DNA of 39,596 bases from the IMG/VR virus record IMGVR_UViG_3300042469_000894, positions 1 through 39,596 of that record, one strand, 5' to 3'. This stretch comes from a virus. Positions 1-9,338 of this stretch are shown here, piece by piece (position 1 is the first letter of the stretch; each line of letters begins with the position of its first letter). A program made the position numbers and the translations under genes. The notes beneath the pieces were generated by a model. It worked only from the letters and a program-made list of their open reading frames with translations. It was not told the DNA's origin and did not search any database.

Positions 1-786
1 AATTACAAAGCTGTGCGTAAGGCTTTGGGTGACAAGGACATTAAAAACATTCCTCAAGAGGTGGGTGACTGCGTGGCTTGGGGAGCTCGCAATGCCGCCG
101 CAGTTACAGGTTGCGTAGATATCGTCGTCCGTAATGAAAGCGAGATTTGGAAAGACCCGTTCCCGCCTTATTACTACGGCACATCCCGCGTGCAGGTTGG
201 TAAAGGCAAAGCTGGTAACGGTGACGGTTCTTACGGTAGCTGGATGGCCGCAGCCGTAATGGCATACGGGACTATTTACTTTGGCGAAGACAAAGTACCG
301 GCATACTCTGGATCCATTTCGCGTGCATGGGGTAAGTCCGGTCCGCCTGCCGGGATGCTGGACGTTGGCAAGAACTTCCTGATTAGATCTGCCGTTGAGA
401 TCAAATCATGGGAAGACGCCGTGACCTACAGTGTTAATGGTTACGGCATGACAGTCGCCAGTAACTATGGTTTCTCCATGCTGCCTGACTCCAGTGGTTT
501 CCACAAACAGTCAGGTAAATGGGGACATCAGATGTGCATTCTTGACATCGATGACGATTGGTCGGAACCCTATGCAATTATTCTTAATTCATGGGGTAAC
601 GTGCATGGCAAGCTCTATGACTTTCATGATAAAACCCAATTGCCTGCTGGTTGTCTGCGTATTACCCGCAAGGCACTGGAAGGAATGATTTCATCCGGCG
701 AAGTTTTTGCCTTCTGCCAATACTATCAACCTAAGTCACAGGATGTTGATGCTTCTTTGTTTAAATTGTGGAATAACACCAAGTAA
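1..786 (+). CDS. Papain-like (C1-type) cysteine peptidase, 5' truncated
   Basis: The reading frame is already open at base 1, so the gene starts before the window; 261 codons are visible. The catalytic pattern of the papain fold is seen: a Q-EVGDC segment with the likely nucleophile Cys at about codon 24 followed by AWGA, a WGHQM segment with the likely catalytic His at about codon 176, and ILNSWG with the Asn at about codon 196 (the N-SWG signature of C1 peptidases). The segment GYGMTVASNYGF before the His is also typical of this family in bacteria and phages. Its substrate is unknown; a role in virion maturation or in attacking host surface proteins is only inferred from the neighbouring virion genes. 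The next gene follows after 10 bases with its own AAGGAG site. Confidence 0.8.
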   Translation, partial: NYKAVRKALGDKDIKNIPQEVGDCVAWGARNAAAVTGCVDIVVRNESEIWKDPFPPYYYGTSRVQVGKGKAGNGDGSYGSWMAAAVMAYGTIYFGEDKVPAYSGSISRAWGKSGPPAGMLDVGKNFLIRSAVEIKSWEDAVTYSVNGYGMTVASNYGFSMLPDSSGFHKQSGKWGHQMCILDIDDDWSEPYAIILNSWGNVHGKLYDFHDKTQLPAGCLRITRKALEGMISSGEVFAFCQYYQPKSQDVDASLFKLWNNTK

Positions 787-796
787 GGAGTTTCTT

Positions 797-1246
797 GTGG
801 ATACTGCTAAGCTTCAAAGCATTGTTGATGTCATTTTTTCAGCGGCAAGTGAGTTCTTGCCCTTTCCTGCACGCTTAGTACTCAAGCTGTTGAAAACTAT
901 TGTGGACAACAGAGTGGTCCCGCAGTTGGCAGCTAAGTTTCGCTCAGAAGAATTGGCATACGCAGCACCGGATCAGCTCAGGTTTGTTGTACAGCAAATT
1001 ATTAATCTTCTCCGAGACCAGCTTAGCGACTCAACGTTGCTTGCGTTGGTAGATTCATTGAGCACCTTTATCACCGGTGCGTTGCTTGATTTGATCTGGG
1101 AACGTTTGGTTCCAACACAAGCTGATGTGATTGGAGCGCTTGATCCAACCAACATTAAAGCGGAAGCTGACGTGTTTGCTCGCTCCCTAATCTGGGAACA
1201 TTTGGTTCCAAGAGAAGCTGATGTGATTGGTGCGCCTGTCAATTGA
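797..1246 (+). CDS. Small helical hypothetical protein with duplicated C-terminal motif
   Basis: This 149-residue protein is not recognised. The GTG start at 797 is chosen because AAGGAG (785-790) lies six bases upstream; the frame is open further upstream but only inside the previous gene. The first 100 residues are rich in Leu, Val and Ala with regularly spaced hydrophobics, suggesting amphipathic helices. The last third carries two copies of LIWE(R/H)LVP(T/R)(Q/E)ADVIGA, encoded by two 47-bp near-identical direct repeats 96 bp apart. The gene is followed by a strong terminator, so it is probably the last gene of the upstream transcript that includes the peptidase. Confidence 0.7.
   Translation: MDTAKLQSIVDVIFSAASEFLPFPARLVLKLLKTIVDNRVVPQLAAKFRSEELAYAAPDQLRFVVQQIINLLRDQLSDSTLLALVDSLSTFITGALLDLIWERLVPTQADVIGALDPTNIKAEADVFARSLIWEHLVPREADVIGAPVN
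1092..1234 (+). repeat. Direct repeat pair inside the 149-residue gene
   Basis: Bases 1092-1138 and 1188-1234 are 47-bp direct repeats that differ at only a few positions, with a 96-bp period. They encode the duplicated LIWE-LVP-ADVIGA motif. The DNA-level similarity indicates a recent in-frame duplication. Confidence 0.85.
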
Positions 1247-1272
1247 ATGATAAGATGAAATAACGCTGTTCT

Positions 1273-1304
1273 AACGGGCGGCCCAAAGCCGCCCGTTTCT
1301 TTTC
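1273..1304 (+). terminator. Intrinsic terminator after the upstream transcript
   Basis: A perfect stem (ACGGGCGGC at 1274-1282 with GCCGCCCGT at 1288-1296, loop CCAAA) is followed by a T-rich tract TTCTTTTC. It separates the peptidase pair from the virion block that begins at 1316. Confidence 0.9.
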
Positions 1305-1315
1305 AGGAAGTCATC

Positions 1316-2833
1316 ATGTCACTGCCGATTTATCCGAAAGATGACTTAGACGACTCATCCGTATTGTTAAATACTGTCGGTAATTTTTGGGCAGACTTGT
1401 TTGCACAATCCGAGCAAGTCAAATCATTATTTGTTGCTCGCGCTGCCCGCGATAAACAAATTACACAAAATTTTGATGAGTTGTTGGCATCTGTTAGTCG
1501 TTTAAAACTTAAACCTTTACGCAAATTAGAATGGCATCTTTTGACGTTTGACACTGCACAACGCAATCAAACAATTCTTAACCGTACACGTTATGATGTC
1601 GGCACTAATACTTACGGACAAGGTGCAACGTACGGGCAAACACAGGCCTTGCAATACACAACGTATCCACTGCCCGCTAAATTAACTGTAGTGCCTGTGC
1701 TGAGTAACCGATTATCAGCAGCCAGCTATACGGCAATTAACGGATCAGATTACGTAGTGCAAGATGGAGTAATCCTTTTCTTGGAGGATCCTGCATCCGA
1801 CGCAAACATCATTACAGAAGACGGTAAATTTACGTTGTGGGTCTTTGGTAGCGAATGGGACGAGCGTGATCTTTTCTATCAGTTTGGGTATGTCATTTCG
1901 CAAGAACAGAAATCGTCGCACACGTACCGTGATTTTATAAATGCTAATTACGATTCTATGATTGAGGGTACGTCCGCTCGTACTTTGGACCACCTGCTAG
2001 AAGCTTTCGCCGACGTACCGTTAGTCAAAACTAACGATGAAATTGTGACACAGATTTTTGATTTTCAGAATAAAAGCTGGGTGGTAACGGATAAAAATGT
2101 GTACGGGTATGCGCTTGGAGCCACGTTACTTGTCACAATAGGCGATCAGTTAAAACAAGGACAGTCTTTAACAAATACGTTGCAAATTTATGGTTTTAAT
2201 CGTGGAGAATTGCCTGATAGCGTTAAAGCGTTAGCTATCGGGAAAAACTTTATGGTGTCTGGTATTTATCAAGACATTGTGTTTGAAAATAAAACATACG
2301 CAACTAATGTGTACACCAAAGACGACGGATACACAGCGTTTGAATTCCCTGTGCAAGGTAATCCCGGTGACGTTGAAAAGTTTTGGCAAGACACGCATGA
2401 CCGAGGTGTAGCCGCAGGGGCAACCTTGGCAATGCTATTAGACAATCGCACCGTTAAAACAGGACAACCCGGGCCATTAGCACTTCCAGCAACAATTAAT
2501 CCACTGTTGTTCCTGACTAGAAACATTTTGCGCAACAACTTTATACTGCTTGTACTTAGACCGTCGAAATTTGGCTCAAATGCGTTAAGATTAAACCTTA
2601 CTTACGCGTTGCGACGTATCGTACCACCGCACATTGGCGTAATGGTGCTTATTGCGTTGGATGCCGAAACTGACCAGATTACGATGGACGGTATTAGTTC
2701 GACAGATGCGGGGCTCGCTGAAGAAAACGTATTGGTTTATTTTGGGAATAGTGTTGAAGAAATAATAGATGCCGCTACTTTGGTGGATGATCAAGATGTC
2801 ACGATTCGACTAATTCAAGGACGCTGCGAATGA
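1316..2833 (+). CDS. Putative virion structural protein, possibly baseplate-proximal
   Basis: A 505-residue protein starting at ATG 1316, with AGGAAG a few bases upstream. It opens the long co-directional block of virion-like genes. The N-terminal half has charged helical stretches. A middle segment (YRDFINANYDSMIEGTSART, followed by a DHLLEAFADVPL stretch) resembles the repeated helical modules of large-phage baseplate or tail-tip proteins, and further on there is a beta-rich stretch with VVTDKNVYGY and a GDQLKQGQSLT turn. No enzyme motif is seen. The stop overlaps the next start (ATGA at 2830-2833), so the two are translationally coupled. The baseplate assignment is inference from position and general style, not from a diagnostic motif. 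Confidence 0.65.
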   Translation: MSLPIYPKDDLDDSSVLLNTVGNFWADLFAQSEQVKSLFVARAARDKQITQNFDELLASVSRLKLKPLRKLEWHLLTFDTAQRNQTILNRTRYDVGTNTYGQGATYGQTQALQYTTYPLPAKLTVVPVLSNRLSAASYTAINGSDYVVQDGVILFLEDPASDANIITEDGKFTLWVFGSEWDERDLFYQFGYVISQEQKSSHTYRDFINANYDSMIEGTSARTLDHLLEAFADVPLVKTNDEIVTQIFDFQNKSWVVTDKNVYGYALGATLLVTIGDQLKQGQSLTNTLQIYGFNRGELPDSVKALAIGKNFMVSGIYQDIVFENKTYATNVYTKDDGYTAFEFPVQGNPGDVEKFWQDTHDRGVAAGATLAMLLDNRTVKTGQPGPLALPATINPLLFLTRNILRNNFILLVLRPSKFGSNALRLNLTYALRRIVPPHIGVMVLIALDAETDQITMDGISSTDAGLAEENVLVYFGNSVEEIIDAATLVDDQDVTIRLIQGRCE

Positions 2834-3420
2834 CCACTGACAAGATCCAACCTCCTACTGGCATGGTACGGCTCCACAACGTAGAGCCAAATAAAATCAC
2901 GCCTATTACGTCGTGGCAACCTAATACCGTTTTATACGAATGGGCAGCAATCGCTGCCCAATTGCTGACGACAGGTGAAAAACAATATCGCATTTCGGGT
3001 ATGTACATCGAATACGAGAATGTGGCTTCCGCAGGAAATACAGTAGTTGTACCCAGTTACGGCAGAGAATCTTCGGCCGGTATCGATTACTATAACGGGC
3101 TGATTAGTACTCCTAACCGAGATTACCTGCGCATACCACTGGTGTCGGCGCAAGTCATCAGCACCGATGAGGTTGCGTATCCTAAAGGAAATCAGCCTGT
3201 ATTCTTTGCGCAAACCACAGGTGTTGTCGGTGTACACGGACGGCCGTTCTCGGACGCCAGTAACAGTAAAGTTTTTGGGGCTGCACTCGTTGCCATCGTG
3301 GACGAAGCTGATGCTACGAGAGACTTGGTATTTAGCCGGTTCTATCTGTCAACCAGCTTGCAACAACTAAAGCTTGTTTCCAGCCAAATTGGTTTGGAAT
3401 GGAAGCTTCAGTTGCGCTAA
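2830..3420 (+). CDS. Hypothetical virion protein
   Basis: A 196-residue protein whose ATG overlaps the stop of the previous gene by four bases. It is a soluble, beta-rich sequence with no Cys-rich motif, signal peptide or membrane segment. A sequence around residues 50-80 (YRISGMYIEYENVASAGNTV, followed by PSYGRESSAGIDYY) looks like alternating strands. Its function is unknown; coupling to both neighbours suggests a structural or assembly partner made in similar amounts. Confidence 0.7.
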   Translation: MTTDKIQPPTGMVRLHNVEPNKITPITSWQPNTVLYEWAAIAAQLLTTGEKQYRISGMYIEYENVASAGNTVVVPSYGRESSAGIDYYNGLISTPNRDYLRIPLVSAQVISTDEVAYPKGNQPVFFAQTTGVVGVHGRPFSDASNSKVFGAALVAIVDEADATRDLVFSRFYLSTSLQQLKLVSSQIGLEWKLQLR

Positions 3421-3433
3421 GGAGAACACCAGC

Positions 3434-5221
3434 GTGTTAAACGAATACATCAATTTCGTGCGCGACGGTGAACCCGTTTCGGCTGGTGTAACTAACCGGC
3501 CCACTGCACAGCTTCAGCAAAATATTAATTACATATGGGAAGTTTTAGGAGCGTCTGGCGTTGGTTCAACAATTGTCATCCGCAAGACAGCTGTAGCTTC
3601 TTCTGTTAAAGTTGGACAGCCTGTTTACTTCTCATCAGTAAGTCAGGTCTTTGAGCAAGCATTGTCCGCTGTTGCAAGCGGTACCGTCAATGGGTATGTC
3701 GTTGCGGCAGAATCAGCACAAGTGTGGGGTGTCGTTCTTCAAAAACTGTCAGCCACTTCTGCCGACATTCTCGTATCAGGTTATTCGGCTTTGAACTTGA
3801 GTGAAGCCGTCACGGGTACCGTAACCGCAGGATTGTATTATTTATCGGGGTCAACTCCCGGCAAGCTCGTGAATACGCGGACACCCGTAACCATTCCCGT
3901 ATTGCGTGCGGATGGTAACGGTAACGTGCTGGTGTTGCCGCAGTTTGCAGATTTCATCGACAGGCATGTGCATTATAAGTTTGATTTGGTATGTCAGCCC
4001 GCTGGTACTTACACGGAGCCTGCGCTAAACGCTCAACATAGTATTTCAGTACCAGATGCTACGTTGCCCGGTTGGTTACCCGCAGGACATGCCAGCTTTA
4101 ATGGTACGGCTCCTGCCGGTGCCATGTTTGGGTATAACCTTGCGGCGCATCTCTCACTTAAAAATATTTGGCCTCCGCTCCCGGCGTCTGAAGCTTATTT
4201 AGAGTTTGATCGCGGCACCACGGGATTCACTGGCGTACCGATGGGCGAAACAGGTGCTTGTATTGTAGATCGTAACGGTATTTGGTGGATGTCAGACTGT
4301 TACAATGATGTACCGTGGCCCACTGCATATAACTCTCCGGGCTTTTCTATAAGTTTGTCGGATCCACCTGATGCCGAATGCCCACGCCGCACTCAAATGG
4401 CTATGCGCATTTGGTTTACTAAACCGTCATTTTCTACCGATGCTACTGTAGTTACTAGCCTTAAGTCTTTAGATCCGCGCCTTGTCATCACCTGCACAGA
4501 CGGAACCGCAGGGTCTTTAGGTGCGTTAAATATTGACTTGGATCTTAATTTTTTAGCGACAACAGGTGCTACAGGATATCAGGTTCTTAAAGAAATTACA
4601 GGCAATTCATTTACGCAAGGACCTGTTTGTGAAGGTCTGTACACTTTAAGTTCTTCGGTATCGTTATCTAGTCCATCTCGTCGCCGTTTAGTAGTTGGCA
4701 GTGCCAGCAGTCCTTGGCTTTATCAGGGTCCTGTGGAGATCTCCGTGGTTCCGACTGAATCGCGGGAAATTGAAGTCCAATTAATACGTTTAGACGGCGT
4801 GGAAGAACAGTTTTACGAAGACGTAACTTATCTTGGTTTTCCTGCCGCAAGTGAAACGTCTATTAGGTGTAAATTGCATGTTCCGAGCTCAACTGGTTTT
4901 GTTTCACCTGTTATTTCTCTTAAGTTGCGTATTCTTGGTCGTGCCGTTGGAAATTTACCGAGTCTTACGGTCACGGCGCGACGATTGCCAAAGCCGGCAA
5001 CAGGAGCGTCAATAGCACTTCCTTTAGCCGCCAGTGAATTTCCTGTCACTATTGCTACGACAGCTGCATTAGGCGCAAGTAATAAATATATTGACGTTAC
5101 AAGCACAAGTTTTGCTGTTGCAGACGGCGACACCCTGTTGTTTACAGTTCAACGCGGCGGAGATGCTTACGCCGGAGAAGTTGGTATTTTGCAAATGACT
5201 GGAATTTTGTCTGCATCGTAA
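3434..5221 (+). CDS. Putative tail fibre / appendage protein
   Basis: A 595-residue protein. GTG 3434 is chosen because GGAG (3421-3424), which overlaps the end of the previous stop region, is correctly spaced; the frame extends upstream only inside the previous gene. After about 40 residues there is a segment typical of phage fibre and spike capping regions: VKVGQPVYFSS, then VTAGLYYLSGSTPGKLV, then DRHVHYKFDLVCQPAGTY. The middle contains Trp-rich stretches, for example NGIWWMSD, and the C-terminal 250 residues look beta-rich. These features fit an extended trimeric appendage, but no catalytic motif is seen. The family assignment is general; the exact position in the virion is unknown. Confidence 0.65.
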   Translation: MLNEYINFVRDGEPVSAGVTNRPTAQLQQNINYIWEVLGASGVGSTIVIRKTAVASSVKVGQPVYFSSVSQVFEQALSAVASGTVNGYVVAAESAQVWGVVLQKLSATSADILVSGYSALNLSEAVTGTVTAGLYYLSGSTPGKLVNTRTPVTIPVLRADGNGNVLVLPQFADFIDRHVHYKFDLVCQPAGTYTEPALNAQHSISVPDATLPGWLPAGHASFNGTAPAGAMFGYNLAAHLSLKNIWPPLPASEAYLEFDRGTTGFTGVPMGETGACIVDRNGIWWMSDCYNDVPWPTAYNSPGFSISLSDPPDAECPRRTQMAMRIWFTKPSFSTDATVVTSLKSLDPRLVITCTDGTAGSLGALNIDLDLNFLATTGATGYQVLKEITGNSFTQGPVCEGLYTLSSSVSLSSPSRRRLVVGSASSPWLYQGPVEISVVPTESREIEVQLIRLDGVEEQFYEDVTYLGFPAASETSIRCKLHVPSSTGFVSPVISLKLRILGRAVGNLPSLTVTARRLPKPATGASIALPLAASEFPVTIATTAALGASNKYIDVTSTSFAVADGDTLLFTVQRGGDAYAGEVGILQMTGILSAS

Positions 5222-5239
5222 CAAGACAGGAGAATACTC

Positions 5240-6199
5240 ATGCCTGTCGGCAATTGGAATTTAGAGTTTTTAAATCACAACAGTCAACGAAATTATCCGT
5301 TGGCAGATACTGCTACTGGTACAGATACGTCTGGCAGTTTTACAATTCCAGAAGATTTTATTGTCGAATTAGACTTACCCATTCATGCTGGATTAAACGT
5401 AACTAGCGGTCGGTTCTTTATTAAACGTATAGATGCTTATTCCATTGGGTATGCCGTAATCGTTGGCTATGCGCCAGTTTCCGGCGATCCTGTTGACGCA
5501 GCTACGGCATTAATTCCACGGCAATCGTTTGCAACCGGTGCTAAAAACGTCGTGTTTTCTTTGGGCGGTGTCGGTACTTTTTCTGACACTGCGGGAAAGA
5601 TTGTTATTGGCAAACTGACGGGAATAGATTTGCAACCTTCAGGTAGTTGGTTTTTTGCGTTTACCGCAGGCCAGCTAGATCCGGATGCAATTAGACCAAT
5701 TATTACAGGCGTCAGTTCTATTACGTTAATTAATGGCTCGCAAGCATCCGGTAAATTTTACGGTGACGTTGAATTAGTTGCCGGAAATAACTGTCAGCTT
5801 GTGCCTGTAGTAGTTGATGGGGATCTGGCAAGAATTCGTATTAATTTTATTCAGGGCGAAGGTTCTGTAGAAGATTGCACGTGTTATGGCGACGCTGCGT
5901 TGACTACACCCATTAAAACAATTAACGGCGTGCCTGCAACAACGGCAGGTGGTTTTAGTTTTGCGGGTACAGATTGTTTACAAATCGAACCAATTACTAA
6001 TGGTGTTAAATTTGTCGATACGTGCGCAAGCCCGTGTTGCGGAGCAACGGAACTAGAACGAATCACGCAAGATTTAGAACGATTGGCGCAGCAAGCCACT
6101 AATATTGAAGGTTTTCTGTCACGTTTGCAAATCTCTGTTCAAACCATGGACATGGTGGTATTGGGTTCGCGTTTGAATGACAGGAGTTGCGCTACCTAA
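5240..6199 (+). CDS. YP-motif paralogous virion protein 1
   Basis: A 319-residue protein with ATG 5240 preceded by AGGAG. The N-terminus (NHNSQRNYPLADTATGT) shares an 'N-x3-5-YP(L/F/V)-x3-AT' motif with the proteins starting at 7683, 9331 and 10166. All four then have a predicted strand with an 'IV(E/D)L' type motif and an 'IxxI' strand about 50 residues on. The C-terminal third has a second shared unit, TPIKTINGVPATTAGGF...GTDCLQIE...VDTCASPCC, with paired cysteines. The last 45 residues look like a coiled coil (ATELERITQDLERLAQQATN). Probably a fibre or adhesin subunit. Confidence 0.7.
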   Translation: MPVGNWNLEFLNHNSQRNYPLADTATGTDTSGSFTIPEDFIVELDLPIHAGLNVTSGRFFIKRIDAYSIGYAVIVGYAPVSGDPVDAATALIPRQSFATGAKNVVFSLGGVGTFSDTAGKIVIGKLTGIDLQPSGSWFFAFTAGQLDPDAIRPIITGVSSITLINGSQASGKFYGDVELVAGNNCQLVPVVVDGDLARIRINFIQGEGSVEDCTCYGDAALTTPIKTINGVPATTAGGFSFAGTDCLQIEPITNGVKFVDTCASPCCGATELERITQDLERLAQQATNIEGFLSRLQISVQTMDMVVLGSRLNDRSCAT

Positions 6200-6210
6200 G
6201 GAGATTGCCT

Positions 6211-7683
6211 GTGTCTGTTCCCGCCTGCGCAACACTTACGCGTATTGGTATTAACCAAGCTCCCGGTAACGGATCAGATTATCCTTTTGTACAGCAATCT
6301 GAATTAGGTTGGGCATTACTTGATGTCTATCTGTCGTACGCAGACGACACATGCTACATAAATGCGCCGTTTTACATCCGCATGTATTTGACAGCCGTAT
6401 CTCCTGTTCCCGCAGGCACTGTAAATATTAGAGACAAGGACAATGCAATTGTATTTTCCGGAACACTGGGAGCTGGGCAGGCATGGGGTACAGATCGTCT
6501 TATCTGCGAAATGCTAAACGATACCGGGGTGTTGCGTCTAGTTTTACATAAACCGTGTTTTCAAACTTTATCGTTAGGAACATGGATAATCGCAGAAGAA
6601 CCTTTAGATCCACGCACTTACAACAAAGTACCAAAACGACTTGAGACCGTGCGCGTGGGGTTAGATGCCCAAGGCGGAGCTCTTGCGTTATATGCGGGAT
6701 ATAACGTTGTACTGGAACCGCAAGACGTAACTAACGACGACGGTGGCCGATTTAAAACACGTTTTCTTATTGATGGCGTACCCGGTGCCGGTTTAGGAAG
6801 AATTACAGGCTGCGATCCTGATGCACAACCGGTACGTACCATTAATCAAATTGGTCCAGATGAGTTTGGTAATTTCAACATGCAATGGGATGCGTGTTAT
6901 CGCGGTCAACGCCGAGCCACTGTAGATTACGGTGACGACGTACCTGTGGGCGTGTTTGCCTCTGATACGACGCGGCATAGTTTTAGAGTTTTTAACGATT
7001 GTCAGCCTTGTCAAGCTTGTAATTATTTTGTGAGAACGTATCGAGGTTTGAAAGTGTTGTGGGATCGTTACGCAACGATAGCAACAACCGCCGAAACAGT
7101 CCGAGATCAGTTTGTAAGTAACGTTGCGCGTTGGGATGCCGCCGCTGATTGTCGAGGAAAACGGTCGTTACAAGTAATATTTACAGCTGAACCAGAATGT
7201 CGGTTTTTTGTCGGTGCAACTTACTGCAATTATTCAGAATGTTGCGTCATACAGCCTGAAATGCGTTTTACTTTTTTTAGGTACGTTGGCGGAGTACCTA
7301 CTGCCGTACCAGCCACAGCAACAATTTTACGGTCGTTTGCGCAATTTGGCACTGCAAACGAAGAAGAACTTTTACCCGCAGAAACATGGCCTATATTTTC
7401 ATATCAACCAGAATTAGTAAAAGCTCAAGATACAATCTTAGCGCGATTACGTTTGTGCGCAACTTGTTCTAATTCCGACAGTTATGGTGTGTACGTTAGT
7501 GTTCATTTCGAGGATACCGCGTACTCGCCTGATACGTGTGTGGGTGAAATAGTTGAAGTCCCTGCGGCATTGTCGGCTTTGTGGGCTGCCGAAGGAATAT
7601 CTACCGCAACAACACGTGCGTTAGAATTTAAACTGGTACCGGCTAATCCCGTTAAAGAACCATTTGGATGTGGGTGTAGTTAA
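6211..7683 (+). CDS. Cys-rich virion protein with TINxIGPD motif
   Basis: A 490-residue protein. GTG 6211 is chosen because AAGGAG (6198-6203) is well placed; the upstream in-frame TTG at 6187 lies inside the previous gene. The N-terminus contains GNGSDYPFVQQSELGWALL, a looser version of the YP motif of its neighbours. In the middle, PVRTINQIGPDEFGNFNM matches the second shared unit of the paralogues. It is unusually rich in cysteine, often paired (CQPCQACNY, CNYSECC, LCATCS, GCGCS at the very end), suggesting disulfide or metal cross-linking outside the cytoplasm. Its stop overlaps the next ATG by one base. Confidence 0.7.
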   Translation: MSVPACATLTRIGINQAPGNGSDYPFVQQSELGWALLDVYLSYADDTCYINAPFYIRMYLTAVSPVPAGTVNIRDKDNAIVFSGTLGAGQAWGTDRLICEMLNDTGVLRLVLHKPCFQTLSLGTWIIAEEPLDPRTYNKVPKRLETVRVGLDAQGGALALYAGYNVVLEPQDVTNDDGGRFKTRFLIDGVPGAGLGRITGCDPDAQPVRTINQIGPDEFGNFNMQWDACYRGQRRATVDYGDDVPVGVFASDTTRHSFRVFNDCQPCQACNYFVRTYRGLKVLWDRYATIATTAETVRDQFVSNVARWDAAADCRGKRSLQVIFTAEPECRFFVGATYCNYSECCVIQPEMRFTFFRYVGGVPTAVPATATILRSFAQFGTANEEELLPAETWPIFSYQPELVKAQDTILARLRLCATCSNSDSYGVYVSVHFEDTAYSPDTCVGEIVEVPAALSALWAAEGISTATTRALEFKLVPANPVKEPFGCGCS

Positions 7684-9338
7684 TGGCGATTCGCAACCAA
7701 CACTGGTATTCGTTAAACGAGGGTATTGCTTATCCCGTTGATGAAACTGCCACAGGTGTAGATGACGACGGGCTACGGTTACAAAATAATATTATTACAG
7801 ATTTACATTTACGGTGGTCTAATCAATTAGGGCGCTACGCATTTATAAGTTCAATCACAGTTACAGATACATTTGTATCTATTACTTTTCTGGTAAGCAC
7901 CACGCTAGGTACAGCAACGCTAAAACCTTTGGCGGTTATTTCGGAAGCACGTCCTGTCGTAGAGGGACGGCAATATCCTTTAGATCCTCAAGCAGACGGT
8001 GTAAGTGGCTGGATTACATTTGGAAGTGGTGTTTCGTCTAAAACTAATTATCGCGCAAGATTTTCCACGCCACAACAAAGTTTTTTAACCGCACGTGCAG
8101 CACGCAGTTATGCACCTCTTGCCGTCACAGGAATGCGAACATTAGATGCAGCAACGCCGCTAGAAGGCGTTGTGCGCTTACAGGCAACAGAACCACTTGA
8201 GATTGTGGGAGAAGATCGCGAAATCGATGGTATATTACGTAAAGTAGCAGTTGTACGTTTAATCGACACCGCAATAGAGACAACACGTCAGGATACAACA
8301 ACAGCAGCACTGCAAAGCGTTTTTCAACAATTTACAGGACCTTGCGGCAAACGTCCGGACAGTAATACGTGCACAAAACCGCCTATTGAGTTTATAAATG
8401 CGGTTGGTCCTGATTGCGACGGTGTACTCACTGTTCAAATTAAAGGTTTTGCACTTACCGCCAAAATTGACGGCGAATGCGGCGTTCTTATTGATACACC
8501 GGTTGGTTTGTTTGATGCGTGCTTACCTCCGCAATTACCATCCAGTGCGGGGTTGCTACCCAGCCAGTACGCAGAAACCAACGTCATTCCACCCGAACCT
8601 CCCGTGGAACCTCCCGTTGCACCGCCACCGTCTGAAAGTGTGGTTATCGTTGGATCTTTACCGTACTACGAAGGTTTTGGCGACATGTCTGGGGATATGT
8701 TTGTACCAATTCCAACGTCTGGTCGTTGGCTTATTACCTTGACGACTGGTGACAACACTCGGCCAACATGGATGAGTCAATCGCTGTCTGCGTCTTTCAG
8801 CGACAATTTTGTACCTCAGTATGCACTGACGTCTGAATCACAGGCGTTACGTAATATCACATTGTGGCAAGGCTTTGACGTACAAACTGTATTCCGACGC
8901 GTATCAGTACATACACGCATGCGTCCGGGTACTGTCGGAAGTAAGCATAATACGGGTTTAGTGCTAAATTACCGCCCGCATACGACAATAGCCGGGCGCT
9001 ACGAATATTACGTTGCTATTTTAAGTTACGATACTCAAACGTTGCGGCTCCATTATTTTGACGGAGTGCAACTATCAAGCGCCGTTGCTTCTGTATTTGT
9101 TCCGGGCATTCGTTTAGACGACTGGTATCGCATTTCGGCCACAGTTTTGCCCGGAACCGCAACGACAGAAACTAAAATTTCAGTACAGGTTACTGGTTTA
9201 ACAATTCCAACTGTTTTTGCAGAATTTGGTCCTATTGTCGTTACCAATTACCGTCCTAGCACTGGTCGCATCGGTTTCTACGCAGATAAATCGGTTTCTG
9301 AGTTCGGCTACTTCTATCTGGAGGAAGTAAATGCCTGA
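7683..9338 (+). CDS. YP-motif paralogue with C-terminal concanavalin A-like domain
   Basis: A 551-residue protein in three parts. Residues 1-200 are the paralogous N-terminal unit (LNEGIAYPVDETATGVDDDG). Residues 215-285 hold the Cys-containing shared unit (EFINAVGPDCDGVLTVQI...DACLPP). A Pro-rich linker (PPEPPVEPPVAPPPSE, about residue 302) leads to a C-terminal beta-sandwich. The last 200 residues carry NTGLVLNYRP, YYVAILSYDTQTLRLHYFDG, DDWYRISATV and GRIGFYADKS, the strand pattern of LamG/DUF1080-like carbohydrate-binding folds. A glycan-binding receptor module on a tail appendage is the best inference. It overlaps the next gene by eight bases. Confidence 0.75.
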   Translation: MAIRNQHWYSLNEGIAYPVDETATGVDDDGLRLQNNIITDLHLRWSNQLGRYAFISSITVTDTFVSITFLVSTTLGTATLKPLAVISEARPVVEGRQYPLDPQADGVSGWITFGSGVSSKTNYRARFSTPQQSFLTARAARSYAPLAVTGMRTLDAATPLEGVVRLQATEPLEIVGEDREIDGILRKVAVVRLIDTAIETTRQDTTTAALQSVFQQFTGPCGKRPDSNTCTKPPIEFINAVGPDCDGVLTVQIKGFALTAKIDGECGVLIDTPVGLFDACLPPQLPSSAGLLPSQYAETNVIPPEPPVEPPVAPPPSESVVIVGSLPYYEGFGDMSGDMFVPIPTSGRWLITLTTGDNTRPTWMSQSLSASFSDNFVPQYALTSESQALRNITLWQGFDVQTVFRRVSVHTRMRPGTVGSKHNTGLVLNYRPHTTIAGRYEYYVAILSYDTQTLRLHYFDGVQLSSAVASVFVPGIRLDDWYRISATVLPGTATTETKISVQVTGLTIPTVFAEFGPIVVTNYRPSTGRIGFYADKSVSEFGYFYLEEVNA